A stretch of 52,161 nucleotides of DNA from Bacillota bacterium (GCA_040755295.1 JBFMBK010000007.1:99932-152092), one strand, 5' to 3'. Shown: positions 25,889 through 34,285, counted from the first letter of the stretch. The notes: generated by a model from the letters alone, not told the origin. Numbers and translations: made by a program.

Positions 25889-26446
25889 TTGATTTCCACC
25901 AACGATTTTCGAACGGGTCTAACCGTTGAACTCGACGGTGATATCTACCAGGTGATCGAGTTCCTGCACGTAAAACCGGGAAAGGGCTCGCCTTTTGTAC
26001 GTTCAAAACTGCGAAATTTGCGTACGGGAGCGGTTGTTGAACGCACCTTCAATGCGGGTGAAAAAATACCCCGGGCGCACCTTGAACGGCGGCAGTCGCA
26101 GTATCTTTACGCGGACGGCGACGATTATTACTTCATGGACAGCGAGAGTTTTGAACAGATGCCGCTTAAACCGGCGGATTTAGGTGACGGCGTGAAGTAT
26201 CTGAAAGAAAACATGGAAGTGGTTTGCGTAACGTACCAGGGAAAGGTAATCGGCGTGGAACTTCCCAACACCGTAGAACTGCAGGTGGTGGAAACCGCTC
26301 CCGGCATCCGGGGTGATACGGCAACCGGCGGTTCTAAACCGGCGAAACTCGAAACCGGTGTTGTGGTGCAGGTGCCGCTTTTCGTCGAGGAGGGGGAAAC
26401 CATTCAGGTCGACACCCGTTCCGGCCAGTACCTGAAACGCGCCTGA
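25889..26446 (+). CDS. efp: Elongation factor P
   Basis: A 185-residue elongation factor P, which binds between the ribosomal P and E sites and relieves stalling at polyproline. The three-domain family pattern is clear: N-terminal SH3-like domain with [17 protein letters not shown], the tip loop [12 protein letters not shown] containing the lysine at residue 32, and the C-terminal signature around [23 protein letters not shown] 25889 follows AAGGAGGGG. Full normal length. Confidence 0.97.
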   Translation: MISTNDFRTGLTVELDGDIYQVIEFLHVKPGKGSPFVRSKLRNLRTGAVVERTFNAGEKIPRAHLERRQSQYLYADGDDYYFMDSESFEQMPLKPADLGDGVKYLKENMEVVCVTYQGKVIGVELPNTVELQVVETAPGIRGDTATGGSKPAKLETGVVVQVPLFVEEGETIQVDTRSGQYLKRA

Positions 26447-26551
26447 CTCCTGCCTTTGTAACGGACTTGTTGATCATCATCCCTGCACGGTTTAGAAAAC
26501 CGTAAACCAGGCCATACTAGAGATACACTTGTTATGCGCGGGGGTGGTAAA

Positions 26552-26911
26552 ATGGCCGATTTAAAAGCCCGGGTATCCTACCTGAAAGGGCTTCTTTCCG
26601 GATTCGGGACCGATAACGGCGCAAGGGACAAACGTTTTTCAGAAGAAATTATCAACGTGCTTAACGACCTTGCGGAAGAAATGGATGATTTAAGAAGTGC
26701 TCAGGAGGGTGTGGAGGAGTATATCCAGGCCTTGGATGAGGACCTTTACGCCGTGGAAACGATGGTGTTTGGTGATGATGACGAGGAACTGAGAATCGAT
26801 ACCGACGGGGACAGTGATATGAATGACCCGTGGCGTGAAGAGATTGTTATGAAACCGGATAATTCGGCTTCGGATAACGGCGCTCTCACGAGAAACGATG
26901 ACGCTTTTTAA
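26552..26911 (+). CDS. CD1247 N-terminal domain protein
   Basis: A 119-residue acidic protein. Its first 80 residues (ADLKARVSYLKGLLSGFG, then EEMDDLRSAQEGVEEYIQAL, then EDLYAVETMVFGDDD) match the small conserved Clostridia family named after C. difficile CD1247, of unknown function. Helical heptads suggest a coiled coil; the C-terminal third is an Asp/Asn-rich disordered tail. ATG 26552 lies behind GGGGGTGG; an in-frame ATG at 26534 has none. It occupies the slot between efp and spoIIIAA where Bacillus has yqhV. Confidence 0.75.
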   Translation: MADLKARVSYLKGLLSGFGTDNGARDKRFSEEIINVLNDLAEEMDDLRSAQEGVEEYIQALDEDLYAVETMVFGDDDEELRIDTDGDSDMNDPWREEIVMKPDNSASDNGALTRNDDAF

Positions 26912-27012
26912 GCGGGTGATGAAAAACTGCGCCCGGCAATTGAGAAGCGCAAAGTGTAAGGTTACAGCGCTCTTTTAGGGACTAATCGACATATAGAGTA
27001 GTATTACAGAAA

Positions 27013-27037
27013 AAGCCTCTGTCAGGAGGCTTTTTTT
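27013..27037 (+). terminator. Rho-independent terminator before spoIIIAA
   Basis: AAGCCTC (27013-27019), loop TGTCAG, GAGGCTT (27026-27032), then a run of seven Ts in all. It separates the efp unit from the spoIIIA operon. Confidence 0.85.
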
Positions 27038-27055
27038 ATGCCTGTCAACCGTTTG

Positions 27056-27082
27056 GTATAAATTGTGTCCCGCGGCATAACT
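27056..27082 (+). promoter_or_regulatory. Possible sigma-E-like promoter of spoIIIA
   Basis: GTATAAATT (27056-27064) and GCATAACT (27075-27082) resemble the -35 (KMATATT) and -10 (CATACAMT) boxes used by mother-cell sigma-E at roughly the right spacing. spoIIIA is a sigma-E operon in Bacillus. The match is loose. Confidence 0.25.
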
Positions 27083-27120
27083 TTACTCTTGAGAGACAAG
27101 CGGTTGGGAGGGAAACTTCA

Positions 27121-28119
27121 ATGACGGCGACCACGGCACGGTTAAAGGAGATGCTGCGTTTCTTCACGCCGGCGTTGCGGGGAGTTCTTGAGGCGCTGCC
27201 GGTCTGGGACGAAGTTGAAGAAATACGCCTGAGAGCCGCCAAACCGTTAATGATACGTTTGGCGCAGCGGGACGCTTTCGTGACGCCGGGAGGTCTTCCG
27301 GTCGACCGTGCGGAGGAAAGTTTCCTGGTTCCCCCCGAAGAGGTGACCCGAACGGTTAATATTGCGAGCGGCGCTTCACTTTACGCCTTTGAAGAAGAGA
27401 TCCGCAACGGTTACATCACCCTTCCCGGAGGGCATCGTCTCGGTCTCGCCGGGCAGGTGGTGACGGTAGGCGGGCAAATACGCACGCTGAAACATATCAG
27501 CGGGCTTAATTTCCGGCTGGCGCGTGAAGTGCGCGGGGCGGCAGACGGTATCCTTCCCCGTATTCTAGCCGGTTCACCGCCGCGGGTCTGTCATACCCTG
27601 ATCATCTCACCGCCCAGGGCCGGCAAGACAACTTTTTTACGGGACCTCGTGCGTCAACTGTCTGACGGGTCACCGTGTCTCAGAGGGGTGACTATCGGCT
27701 TGGTGGACGAGCGTTCGGAGGTGGCGTCGTGTTTTCACGGTGTGCCGCAGCTTGATGTGGGCGCCCGGACGGATGTTCTTGACGCCTGTCCGAAGGCGGA
27801 AGGCATGAGGCTTATGATCCGGGCTTTCGGGCCGGAAGTGGTGGCGACCGACGAGATCGGCCGGGCCGAAGACGCCCGCGCCGTCGAAGACGCCCTCAAT
27901 GCGGGGATGAGTGTGGTGGCAACGGCTCATGCCGGCACCCTGGAAGAGCTGAAGCGGCGTCCCTTTTTCCGCTATATTTTCACGCTGGGTGTGATCGAGC
28001 GGTTCATCCTGCTTGCCAGGCGTGACAAACCCGGCCGGGTAACCGCTGTCCTTGACGGATCGGGGAAACCGCTGTGGCCTTTGACGCCTGGATCTAGGCA
28101 AGATTGCAGGAAAAACTAG
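27121..28119 (+). CDS. spoIIIAA: Stage III sporulation protein AA (ATPase)
   Basis: A 332-residue ATPase related to secretion motor ATPases. It is made in the mother cell and energises the SpoIIIA-SpoIIQ channel that connects mother cell and forespore. Walker A is PPRAGKTTFLRDL (about residues 163-175), and LVDERSEVASC (about 199-209) is the family Walker B region, followed by DVLDACPKAEGMRLMIRA and the VVATDEIGR segment. ATG 27121 follows TTGGGAGGG. First gene of the operon. Its stop runs into a CACAGAG cassette. Confidence 0.94.
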   Translation: MTATTARLKEMLRFFTPALRGVLEALPVWDEVEEIRLRAAKPLMIRLAQRDAFVTPGGLPVDRAEESFLVPPEEVTRTVNIASGASLYAFEEEIRNGYITLPGGHRLGLAGQVVTVGGQIRTLKHISGLNFRLAREVRGAADGILPRILAGSPPRVCHTLIISPPRAGKTTFLRDLVRQLSDGSPCLRGVTIGLVDERSEVASCFHGVPQLDVGARTDVLDACPKAEGMRLMIRAFGPEVVATDEIGRAEDARAVEDALNAGMSVVATAHAGTLEELKRRPFFRYIFTLGVIERFILLARRDKPGRVTAVLDGSGKPLWPLTPGSRQDCRKN

Positions 28120-28212
28120 CCACAGAGACACAGAGCACACGGAGGGGGAAAGACGAAATATGGGTATTTAGTCTTAATATTTCTGTTTTTTGTGCCTCTG
28201 TGGTGAAATATT
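28119..28212. repeat. CACAGAG inverted-repeat cassette 3, inside the spoIIIA operon
   Basis: AGCCACAGAGACACAGAGCA (from 28119) faces GTGCCTCTGTGGTGAAAT (28190-28207) in inverted orientation about 60 bases apart, between spoIIIAA and spoIIIAB. It begins exactly at the spoIIIAA stop codon. Confidence 0.75.
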
Positions 28213-28246
28213 TGAGTTCCGGCTTGTCCGGGTTAGGAGCTAAGGC

Positions 28247-28765
28247 ATGCTGAAAACCTTGGGCGCGGTCATGGTATTGGCGTCGGGAAGCCTTTGCGGA
28301 AACGCCGTCGGAGGGCTTTACAGCAGACGTCCCCGAGAACTGAAAGCGATGATGGGCGCGCTGCTCCTCCTTAAGACCGAGATCGGCTGTATTGCAGCCC
28401 CGTTGGGGGAGGCATTTGCGGCGGTGGCCAGGCGCGCCGACCAGCGGGTTGCTCCCTTTTTTGACCGTGCCGGCGCGCACATCAACAGTACAGGCGGATT
28501 AACGGCCGCCGAAGCCTGGGAAAGAGCGGTTATCGAGGCGTCACCTTCTTCGGCATTAAGGGAAGAGGACCTCGATATCCTGCGCGATTTGAGCGCGGCC
28601 TTGGGGAATTCCGACCGGGAGAACCAGGCGCAGCACGTTTCTCTCGCGATTGAAAGACTTAAGGCGGCGGCCGTTTTGGCTGAAGAAGACGCCGGCCGCT
28701 ACGTACGACTCTATAAATTCCTCGGTTTCGGCACCGGTCTGAGCCTGGTCGTGCTCCTGTGTTAG
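28247..28765 (+). CDS. spoIIIAB: Stage III sporulation protein AB
   Basis: A 172-residue SpoIIIAB, structurally related to the GspF platform fold. N-terminal hydrophobic segment (about 4-25), then the family words RRPRELKAMMGALLLLKTEIGC and PLGEAFAAVA, and a C-terminal helix YKFLGFGTGLSLVVLL that ends in the membrane. Length is normal. It lies 127 bases after spoIIIAA, a much larger gap than usual in this operon. Confidence 0.92.
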   Translation: MLKTLGAVMVLASGSLCGNAVGGLYSRRPRELKAMMGALLLLKTEIGCIAAPLGEAFAAVARRADQRVAPFFDRAGAHINSTGGLTAAEAWERAVIEASPSSALREEDLDILRDLSAALGNSDRENQAQHVSLAIERLKAAAVLAEEDAGRYVRLYKFLGFGTGLSLVVLLC

Positions 28766-28956
28766 AGAGTTCAAGGTTCAAGGTTCAAGATTGCAAAACA
28801 GTGGGATGGGGTTCAGGGTTCGTTCAGCGTTCGAGTTTATCGTAACTTTGGGGAAAGGTAGTGGGGGCTGTTTGACGTTCAATGGTTCGAAGTTTGCACA
28901 TTCCGACTTCTCATTCCCGACCTCTCACTTCCCACCTCTCAAAAAGGGGGCCCTTT
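28766..28956. repeat. GTTCAAG and CACTTCC word arrays in the spoIIIAB-spoIIIAC gap
   Basis: Three GTTCAAG heptamers stand at 28769-28790, then GGTTCAGGGTTCGTTCAGC, then a 7- to 8-periodic TTCTCATTCCCGACCTCTCA-type stretch (28905-28940) that ends at the AAAAAGGGGG ribosome site of spoIIIAC. No gene lies here. Confidence 0.7.
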
Positions 28957-29157
28957 ATGGGAAACATCGACCTGATCTTTAAAATCGCCGGGGTGGGAAT
29001 TCTCACGGCTGTTCTTCACGCGATGCTCAAGCAGGCCGGGAAGGAAGATCTGGCTCATCTGGCAACCCTTGCGGGGGTGGCGATCGTCCTAATCTGGGTA
29101 GTGCAGCTGCTTGGCACGCTCTTCAGCGAGGTTCAGTCGGTTTTTAAGCTTCACTAG
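28957..29157 (+). CDS. spoIIIAC: Stage III sporulation protein AC
   Basis: A 66-residue, two-helix membrane protein of the SpoIIIAC/AD family. It starts MGNIDLIFKIAGVGILTAVL and has LATLAGVAIVLIWVVQLL as the second helix, with the conserved KQAGKEDLAHL between them. I chose ATG 28957 behind AAAAAGGGGG; the frame is open further upstream but that part lies in repeat DNA. Normal length. Confidence 0.93.
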   Translation: MGNIDLIFKIAGVGILTAVLHAMLKQAGKEDLAHLATLAGVAIVLIWVVQLLGTLFSEVQSVFKLH

Positions 29158-29354
29158 CTTTAGCGGCATAAGCCCAAGAGGGTTACGAATTCACCACAGA
29201 GGCACAGAGAACACGGAGATGGAACGGAACGGGATAACGTAGGAGTTACTCTGGTCGCGCGTCATTTAGCATCGTGCTGAGCGCTCAGGACTAAGGACTG
29301 AAACCCGGTCAATCCGTGGTTCTGTTTCAGTCCTTAGTTTGATGGGGTGTAGCG
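29158..29354. repeat. 197-base repeat-filled gap before spoIIIAD
   Basis: Holds a single left arm of the CACAGAG family (29191-29215) without its right arm, followed by the perfect 15-base inverted repeat at 29290-29348. Confidence 0.7.
29290..29348. repeat. Perfect 15-bp inverted repeat six bases before spoIIIAD
   Basis: ACTAAGGACTGAAAC (29290-29304) and GTTTCAGTCCTTAGT (29334-29348) are exact complements around a 29-base loop. There is no T run after it, so it is not a standard terminator. Confidence 0.9.
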
Positions 29355-29744
29355 ATGGAAATCCTGCAGATAATCGGTTTTGCACTCACCACTACGGTGT
29401 TGGCGGTCGTCCTGCAACGTCAGAAGCCGGAACTGGCGATATTAGTTGCCGTCGCGGCCGGAACCATTATTTTTGTCGCCATGGTCGGCCGGATCGGCGA
29501 GGTAATAGAGGTTTTTAACGGCGTAGCGAGCCAGGCGGGTCTTAACCTACTTTATTTGAATACGATCCTTAAAATAGTCGGTATAGCATACATCGCCGAT
29601 TTCGGCGGCCAGATCTGCCGCGATGCCGGGGAAGGGGCGCTGGCTGTGAAGGTGGAGTTTGCGGCCAAAGTCCTCATTCTGGTGCTCGCGCTGCCCATCA
29701 TCGTCGGTTTGCTGGACCTCTTGCTGAAACTGGTGGCCCAATGA
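29355..29744 (+). CDS. spoIIIAD: Stage III sporulation protein AD
   Basis: A 129-residue membrane protein with four hydrophobic segments. Family words are MEILQIIGFALTTTVLAVVL at the start, the central NTILKIVGIAYIADFGGQIC and CRDAGEGALAVKVEFAAKVL. ATG 29355 has GGGGTG upstream. The stop overlaps spoIIIAE by 4 bases. Confidence 0.94.
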   Translation: MEILQIIGFALTTTVLAVVLQRQKPELAILVAVAAGTIIFVAMVGRIGEVIEVFNGVASQAGLNLLYLNTILKIVGIAYIADFGGQICRDAGEGALAVKVEFAAKVLILVLALPIIVGLLDLLLKLVAQ

Positions 29745-30964
29745 AAAAAAGAGCGCTTGGATTCCCGGCCGGTTTTAAAGATCCGTGGGTCTTTGCCCTT
29801 ACAGCCCTCCTGATGGCGGTGATTTTTTTCGGTGTTTTTTCCGGTGCGGCCCCCGCCGCCACTGCTGACTCCAATCCGGTAAGGCCTCCGGAGGAAGAGT
29901 TAAGAGCCCTGAACCTTGAACGGGTGGAGAAGGAGGCCGGGCAGTTAACGGAAACGGTCAGGAGCTGGGCGCCGGAAATCAGCTTTCACCAGTTGGTGGT
30001 CGACATGCTGCAGGGGAAAATTGAACTTTCGCCGTCCAGGGTGATCGGAGTTCTGGGGCGCTATTTCTGGGGCGAGGTCTGGGGAGGAGCGGTGCTGCTG
30101 GGGAAAATCCTCATTCTGAGCATTATCCTTGCCGTACTGCAGCAATTAAGCGCGGCTTTCGAACGTACTTCCACCTCCCAGATGGCCTATTACGTCTGCT
30201 TTCTCGCCTTAGCCGCGCTGGCGGCGACGACCCTCGGGATTGCGATCGACATCGGCCGCGACGCCGTTGACGGGATGGTCTCCTTTATCCAGGCGCTGCT
30301 GCCGGTGCTGCTGACGCTGCTGGCGGCCACGGGCGGGGTGACCACGGCGGCGATACTGCACCCGACGATTCTCGGTACGCTCGGGGTAATCGGCACGCTG
30401 GTGAAAAACGTGGTTCTCCCGCTGATCACCTTCGGGGTGCTGCTCGGATTCATCGACCGGTTGAGCGACGACCTGCAGGTCTCACGGCTGGCCGTGCTGC
30501 TCAGGAACACCGGGCTTGCCGTCCTCGGAGTGGTATCAACGGCCTTCATCGGTGTCCTGACGGTGCAGGGGGTTGCCGGGACCGTGGCAAGCGGTGTCGC
30601 GCTCCGTACGGCGCGATACGCTACGGGGGCCTTCATCCCGGTGGTGGGCGGGATGCTTGCGGACGCATTCGAAGCAGTGGTGGGGACGTCGCTCCTCTTA
30701 AAAAGCGCTGTCGGGCTTGCGGGTATAGTGATCATTTTTTTCGCCATAGCGCTCCCCGCCATAAAGCTTCTCGCCTTAAGCACCATTTTCAAGGTCTCAG
30801 CCGCTCTGGTCCAGCCGCTCGAAGGGCGGATGGCGGCGACACTGGACGGCATGGGAGCGGGGCTTTTGGGGGTGTTCGCGGTGGTCGCTACGGTGGGACT
30901 GCTCTGCTTTTTTGCCGTGGCGGTGGTGGTGGGGCTGGGATACCTGACAACGATGATACGTTGA
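29741..30964 (+). CDS. spoIIIAE: Stage III sporulation protein AE
   Basis: A 407-residue polytopic membrane protein, the largest membrane component of the SpoIIIA complex. An N-terminal signal-like segment (about 14-35, ending APAATA) is followed by a soluble stretch with LELSPSRVIG-like wording, then about eight hydrophobic helices. The family segment GGVTTAAILHPTILGTLGVI lies mid-protein. ATG 29741 overlaps spoIIIAD. Normal length. Confidence 0.94.
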   Translation: MKKRALGFPAGFKDPWVFALTALLMAVIFFGVFSGAAPAATADSNPVRPPEEELRALNLERVEKEAGQLTETVRSWAPEISFHQLVVDMLQGKIELSPSRVIGVLGRYFWGEVWGGAVLLGKILILSIILAVLQQLSAAFERTSTSQMAYYVCFLALAALAATTLGIAIDIGRDAVDGMVSFIQALLPVLLTLLAATGGVTTAAILHPTILGTLGVIGTLVKNVVLPLITFGVLLGFIDRLSDDLQVSRLAVLLRNTGLAVLGVVSTAFIGVLTVQGVAGTVASGVALRTARYATGAFIPVVGGMLADAFEAVVGTSLLLKSAVGLAGIVIIFFAIALPAIKLLALSTIFKVSAALVQPLEGRMAATLDGMGAGLLGVFAVVATVGLLCFFAVAVVVGLGYLTTMIR

Positions 30965-30977
30965 GAGAAGGGCTGTA

Positions 30978-31499
30978 ATGGAAAGGATAAGCCTTCTGAT
31001 ACGCGACCTGATCCTTATTGTGACGTTTGCGGCATTCCTTGAGCTTCTGGTGCCGGTAGGGGATATGCGCCGATATGTCCGGATGATAATGGGCATCCTG
31101 GTGGTCGTCGCGGTGTTGCAGGTATTTGTCGGGTTCCTTTACCGGGCGCGTTCGATGCCCGTACCCGAACTGACCATACAGCCGGTGGACGTGGGGGAAG
31201 CGAATTATGAGGAGCTGCGGGCCAATTATGCCGGACGGATGAACGATGCGTACCGGCAGGGGGTCTCAAGGCAGGTGGGGGCGCTGCTGCGCCTGGCGGG
31301 AATGGACGTCGGCCGGGTGGAGGTTTTGCTCGATGAGGAAAAAGGAGATTACCCGCAAATAGAGGAAATCAGGCTGCACCTGGAAAGCGCCGTACTTGCG
31401 GATGACGGGAGCAGCAGTATCGAAGCGGATAAAGCGGCAGAATCGGTCGCGGATTTTTACAACCTGCCGCGCGAGCGGGTTGTGATTGCCACACCCTGA
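30978..31499 (+). CDS. spoIIIAF: Stage III sporulation protein AF
   Basis: A 173-residue protein with two N-terminal membrane helices (LIRDLILIVTFAAFLELLVP and VRMIMGILVVVAVLQVFVG) and a soluble C-terminal domain facing the intermembrane space. The family word ENLLP-like LVPVGDMRRYVRMIMGI is clear. Only 13 bases separate it from spoIIIAE. Confidence 0.92.
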   Translation: MERISLLIRDLILIVTFAAFLELLVPVGDMRRYVRMIMGILVVVAVLQVFVGFLYRARSMPVPELTIQPVDVGEANYEELRANYAGRMNDAYRQGVSRQVGALLRLAGMDVGRVEVLLDEEKGDYPQIEEIRLHLESAVLADDGSSSIEADKAAESVADFYNLPRERVVIATP

Positions 31500-31504
31500 A
31501 GACG

Positions 31505-31648
31505 GAAGGCAGAAGATAGAATGTAGAAGGTAGAAGTCGAAAGTCGGAAGTCGAAAGTCGGAACTTGGAACTCGCAACTCGGAACTCGCAACTCGGAACT
31601 CGCAACTTAGACACTTAGACACTTAGACACTTAGAACTTAGAACGTAG
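31505..31648. repeat. Composite heptamer array inside the spoIIIA operon
   Basis: Successive blocks of different 7-base words: GTAGAAG, AAGTCGG/AAGTCGA, AACTCGC/AACTCGG (about six units), CACTTAGA (three or four units of 7-8), then ACTTAGA. It fills the spoIIIAF-spoIIIAG gap and ends at the GGTGG ribosome site. The AACTCGC block is the complement of the GCGAGTT words at 7511-7608. Confidence 0.9.
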
Positions 31649-31659
31649 GGTGGTGAAGG

Positions 31660-32280
31660 ATGAAGCAGATTCTTGAATCCCTGTTCGGTAAAAACAGCGC
31701 ACTCGCCAAAAAGCCGGAATACTGGCTGAAAATCGGCCTGCTCGGACTGGTGGGGATATTTTTCATTCTGGCCGGCAGCTACAACGGCAAGGCGCGGCAG
31801 CAGCCGGAAACGAGTACCGTTTTAAGCGAGAACCCCGGCTCTTCGGCGGCGCCGGACCGCATTAGAGAGGAAGAGCGGTATTGCGCCGAGCGCCTAAAAG
31901 CGGTGCTGCAGGAGGTCAGGGGCGCCGGAGCGGTAGATGTTACGGTTCATCTTGCCGGTTCGACCCGGACCGATTATGCGGTCAGCGCGACCACCGGGAA
32001 ACGGGTTACGGACGAAAAAGACAAGTCGGGGACCAACCGCCTGACAACGGAAGACAACAGCAACAGCCAGGTAGTGATCGTCCGTGACGGCCAAAAGGAG
32101 GAGGCGGTGGTGGAAAACGAAGAGGCGCCGCGGCTTCTCGGGGTGCTTGTGGTTGCGGAGGGCGCCGCTGACCCGGAGGTAAAGGCGGAAATCTTCCATG
32201 CCGCGCAGGTGGCGCTGGGGGTGGACGCCCATCGCATTCTTGTCCTGCCGCGGCAACGGGCGGCGGTTACGACGAAATAG
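31660..32280 (+). CDS. spoIIIAG: Stage III sporulation protein AG
   Basis: A 206-residue ring-forming component of the SpoIIIA channel. One membrane helix (about 25-42, LKIGLLGLVGIFFILAG) is followed by a ring-building domain containing RLKAVLQEVRGAGAVDVTVH and the C-terminal RLLGVLVVAEGAADPEVKAE. ATG 31660 follows AGGGTGGTGAAGG. Normal length. Confidence 0.93.
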   Translation: MKQILESLFGKNSALAKKPEYWLKIGLLGLVGIFFILAGSYNGKARQQPETSTVLSENPGSSAAPDRIREEERYCAERLKAVLQEVRGAGAVDVTVHLAGSTRTDYAVSATTGKRVTDEKDKSGTNRLTTEDNSNSQVVIVRDGQKEEAVVENEEAPRLLGVLVVAEGAADPEVKAEIFHAAQVALGVDAHRILVLPRQRAAVTTK

Positions 32281-32289
32281 AAAAGGTCC

Positions 32290-32321
32290 GTTCAACCTTG
32301 AACCTTGAACGTTGAACCTAA
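32290..32321. repeat. TTGAACC heptamer array
   Basis: TTCAACC, TTGAACC, TTGAACG, TTGAACC in uninterrupted 7-base steps between spoIIIAG and spoIIIAH. Further short arrays of this word occur near 15541, 22145, 25855, 28769 and 45582. Confidence 0.85.
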
Positions 32322-32340
32322 CGAGAAAGAAGGTGTGATG

Positions 32341-32928
32341 ATGCGTGGTTTAGTTCTGCTGAAGCGGCGGGTTGTATTCAGGTTGACGGCGCTGATCTTA
32401 CTGCTGGCGCTTGCCGCGGCTGCCATTGAGGTCGTCAGGATACAGCAGGGACGTCAGGGGGCGGGAAAGGTCCGGCCGAAGCCGGCGGTTGCGGTTTCCA
32501 CCGCGCCTGAGGTTCCGGGACGCATCCCGGAGGAACCGCCGGATTCGCCTCTCGACGGTTTTTTTGTGGACTATCGCCTCGAGCGGGAGGCAAGACGCAG
32601 TCAACAGGTGGAACTTCTGAGGGAGATCGCCAACGCGGCAAATACCAGTGAAGTTACCCGAAAGGAAGCGCAGGAAAAACTGATGTTCCTGTCGCAGCAG
32701 GCGGAAAAGGAGGCCCGGACGGAAGGCATCTTACGGGCAAAGGGCTTTCAGGAAGCGATTGTAGCGGTTGAAGACGAGGAGGTAACCGTTGTGGTTCAGG
32801 GAAAGGTAAGCCCGGAGCAAAGCGCGACGATCGTTACCCTTGTTTACCGCGGCCTATCCGCGCCGCAGGAGAAAGTAGTGATAATCGAGCGTGAACAAGG
32901 GCAGAACCAAGCCTTAAAAGGCAATTGA
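32341..32928 (+). CDS. spoIIIAH: Stage III sporulation protein AH
   Basis: A 195-residue SpoIIIAH, which binds SpoIIQ across the intermembrane space and shares the YscJ-type ring fold. It has an N-terminal membrane helix (about 10-27), a disordered proline-rich linker, then the family word FFVDYRLEREARRSQQVELL and a ring domain ending GKVSPEQSATIVTLVYRG. ATG 32341 has AGAAGG seven bases upstream; ATG 32338 is possible. TTGAACC repeats (32290-32321) precede it. Confidence 0.93.
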   Translation: MRGLVLLKRRVVFRLTALILLLALAAAAIEVVRIQQGRQGAGKVRPKPAVAVSTAPEVPGRIPEEPPDSPLDGFFVDYRLEREARRSQQVELLREIANAANTSEVTRKEAQEKLMFLSQQAEKEARTEGILRAKGFQEAIVAVEDEEVTVVVQGKVSPEQSATIVTLVYRGLSAPQEKVVIIEREQGQNQALKGN

Positions 32929-32939
32929 CCACAATCCTC

Positions 32940-32968
32940 TTGGTTTAACCGTGCGGTGATGTTATAAT
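32940..32968 (+). promoter_or_regulatory. Sigma-A type promoter of hom
   Basis: TTGGTT (32940-32945), a 17-base spacer and a perfect TATAAT (32963-32968), 28 bases before the hom start. Confidence 0.65.
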
Positions 32969-32996
32969 CCTCTTTGTATAATGGTTAAAAGGGGAG

Positions 32997-34283
32997 ATGG
33001 CATTGCGCACGATAGGCATCGGTATTTTGGGTATGGGTACCGTCGGACGTGGTGTTTTCCGGGTGCTGGAGAACAACAGGGAGATCATTTCGTCACGCCT
33101 GGGCGCATCGCTAAATCTCACAAAGATCCTGGTACGGGACACCAAGAAGAACAGGGGCACGGAGGTTCCCGCCGGACTCTTGACGACGGATCCTGCGGCG
33201 GTCATTGAAGACCCTGCGACGGATATCGTGGTTGAGGTGATGGGGGGGATAGAGCCGGCACGGAGTTACGTCTTATCCGCTCTCTCCGGAGGAAAGACCG
33301 TGGTCACCGCAAACAAGGACTTGCTTGCCGTTCACGGGCACGAGCTTTTTGAAGCGGCGTCTTCCGGGGGGGCTGACCTGTTTTTTGAGGCCAGCGTTGC
33401 CGGAGGCATCCCGATCATTAAGGTGATTAAAGAAGCCCTTGCCGGTAACCGGATACAACAAGTAACCGGGATAATCAACGGAACGACGAATTACATTTTG
33501 ACCAAGATGACCGACGAGGGCGCTGATTTCGACACCGTTTTGAAAGAAGCACAGGCCAGGGGCTACGCGGAGGCCGACCCCACCAGCGACATCGGAGGGT
33601 TTGACGCCGCCAGGAAAATCGCCATTCTAGCCTCCATCGCTTTTAACTCGCGGGTCACCCTTGAAGACGTCTACGTTGAAGGCATCACCAACATCCAGGC
33701 GGAAGACATACGTTACGCCGGGGAGCTGGGTTTTGTGGTGAAGCTTTTGGGCATCGCCCGGGAAGCGAGCGAGGGGATCGAGGTCAGGGTACACCCGGCC
33801 CTGGTTCCTTTCGGGCACCCGCTGGCGGCGGTAAGCGACGTGTTTAACGCCGTCTTTATCAAGGGGGACGCGGTTGGAGAAACGATGTTTTACGGGCGTG
33901 GGGCCGGGGAACTGCCCACGGCCAGCGCGGTGGTGGGAGACATTGTCGCCGCGGCGAAGAACATCCGTTATAACGTTCGCGGGATGACCGGATGCACCTG
34001 TTTTGAAAAAAAGCCGGTACGGCCCGTCACCGAAGTGGAAACGCGGTACTACCTCCGGCTGCAGGTCCTGGACAGGGCCGGAGTGCTGGCAGGGATCGCC
34101 GGCGCTTTCGGAAACAACAATGTCAGCCTGGCCGCTGTCGCCCAGAAGACGACCGGCGAGGTCGCCGAACTGGTATTGGTAACCCACCGGGTGCGTGAGG
34201 CCGATTTACAGGCGGCGGTCCGGGAACTGACAGCCTTGTCTACGGTGAAAACCGTGGCTACCATCATTCGCGTAGAGGACTGA
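32997..34283 (+). CDS. hom: Homoserine dehydrogenase
   Basis: A 428-residue NAD(P)-dependent homoserine dehydrogenase, making homoserine for threonine and methionine. The nucleotide-binding loop is GIGILGMGTVGRGVF (residues 6-20). The catalytic region contains KTVVTANKDLLA and the signature GIINGTTNYILTKMT, with ADPTSDIGGFDAARK following. A C-terminal ACT domain (from about 350, YYLRLQVLDRAGVLAGIAGA) is expected to sense threonine. ATG 32997 follows AAGGGGAG. It forms a unit with thrB, 2 bases apart. Confidence 0.96.
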   Translation: MALRTIGIGILGMGTVGRGVFRVLENNREIISSRLGASLNLTKILVRDTKKNRGTEVPAGLLTTDPAAVIEDPATDIVVEVMGGIEPARSYVLSALSGGKTVVTANKDLLAVHGHELFEAASSGGADLFFEASVAGGIPIIKVIKEALAGNRIQQVTGIINGTTNYILTKMTDEGADFDTVLKEAQARGYAEADPTSDIGGFDAARKIAILASIAFNSRVTLEDVYVEGITNIQAEDIRYAGELGFVVKLLGIAREASEGIEVRVHPALVPFGHPLAAVSDVFNAVFIKGDAVGETMFYGRGAGELPTASAVVGDIVAAAKNIRYNVRGMTGCTCFEKKPVRPVTEVETRYYLRLQVLDRAGVLAGIAGAFGNNNVSLAAVAQKTTGEVAELVLVTHRVREADLQAAVRELTALSTVKTVATIIRVED

Positions 34284-34285
34284 TC

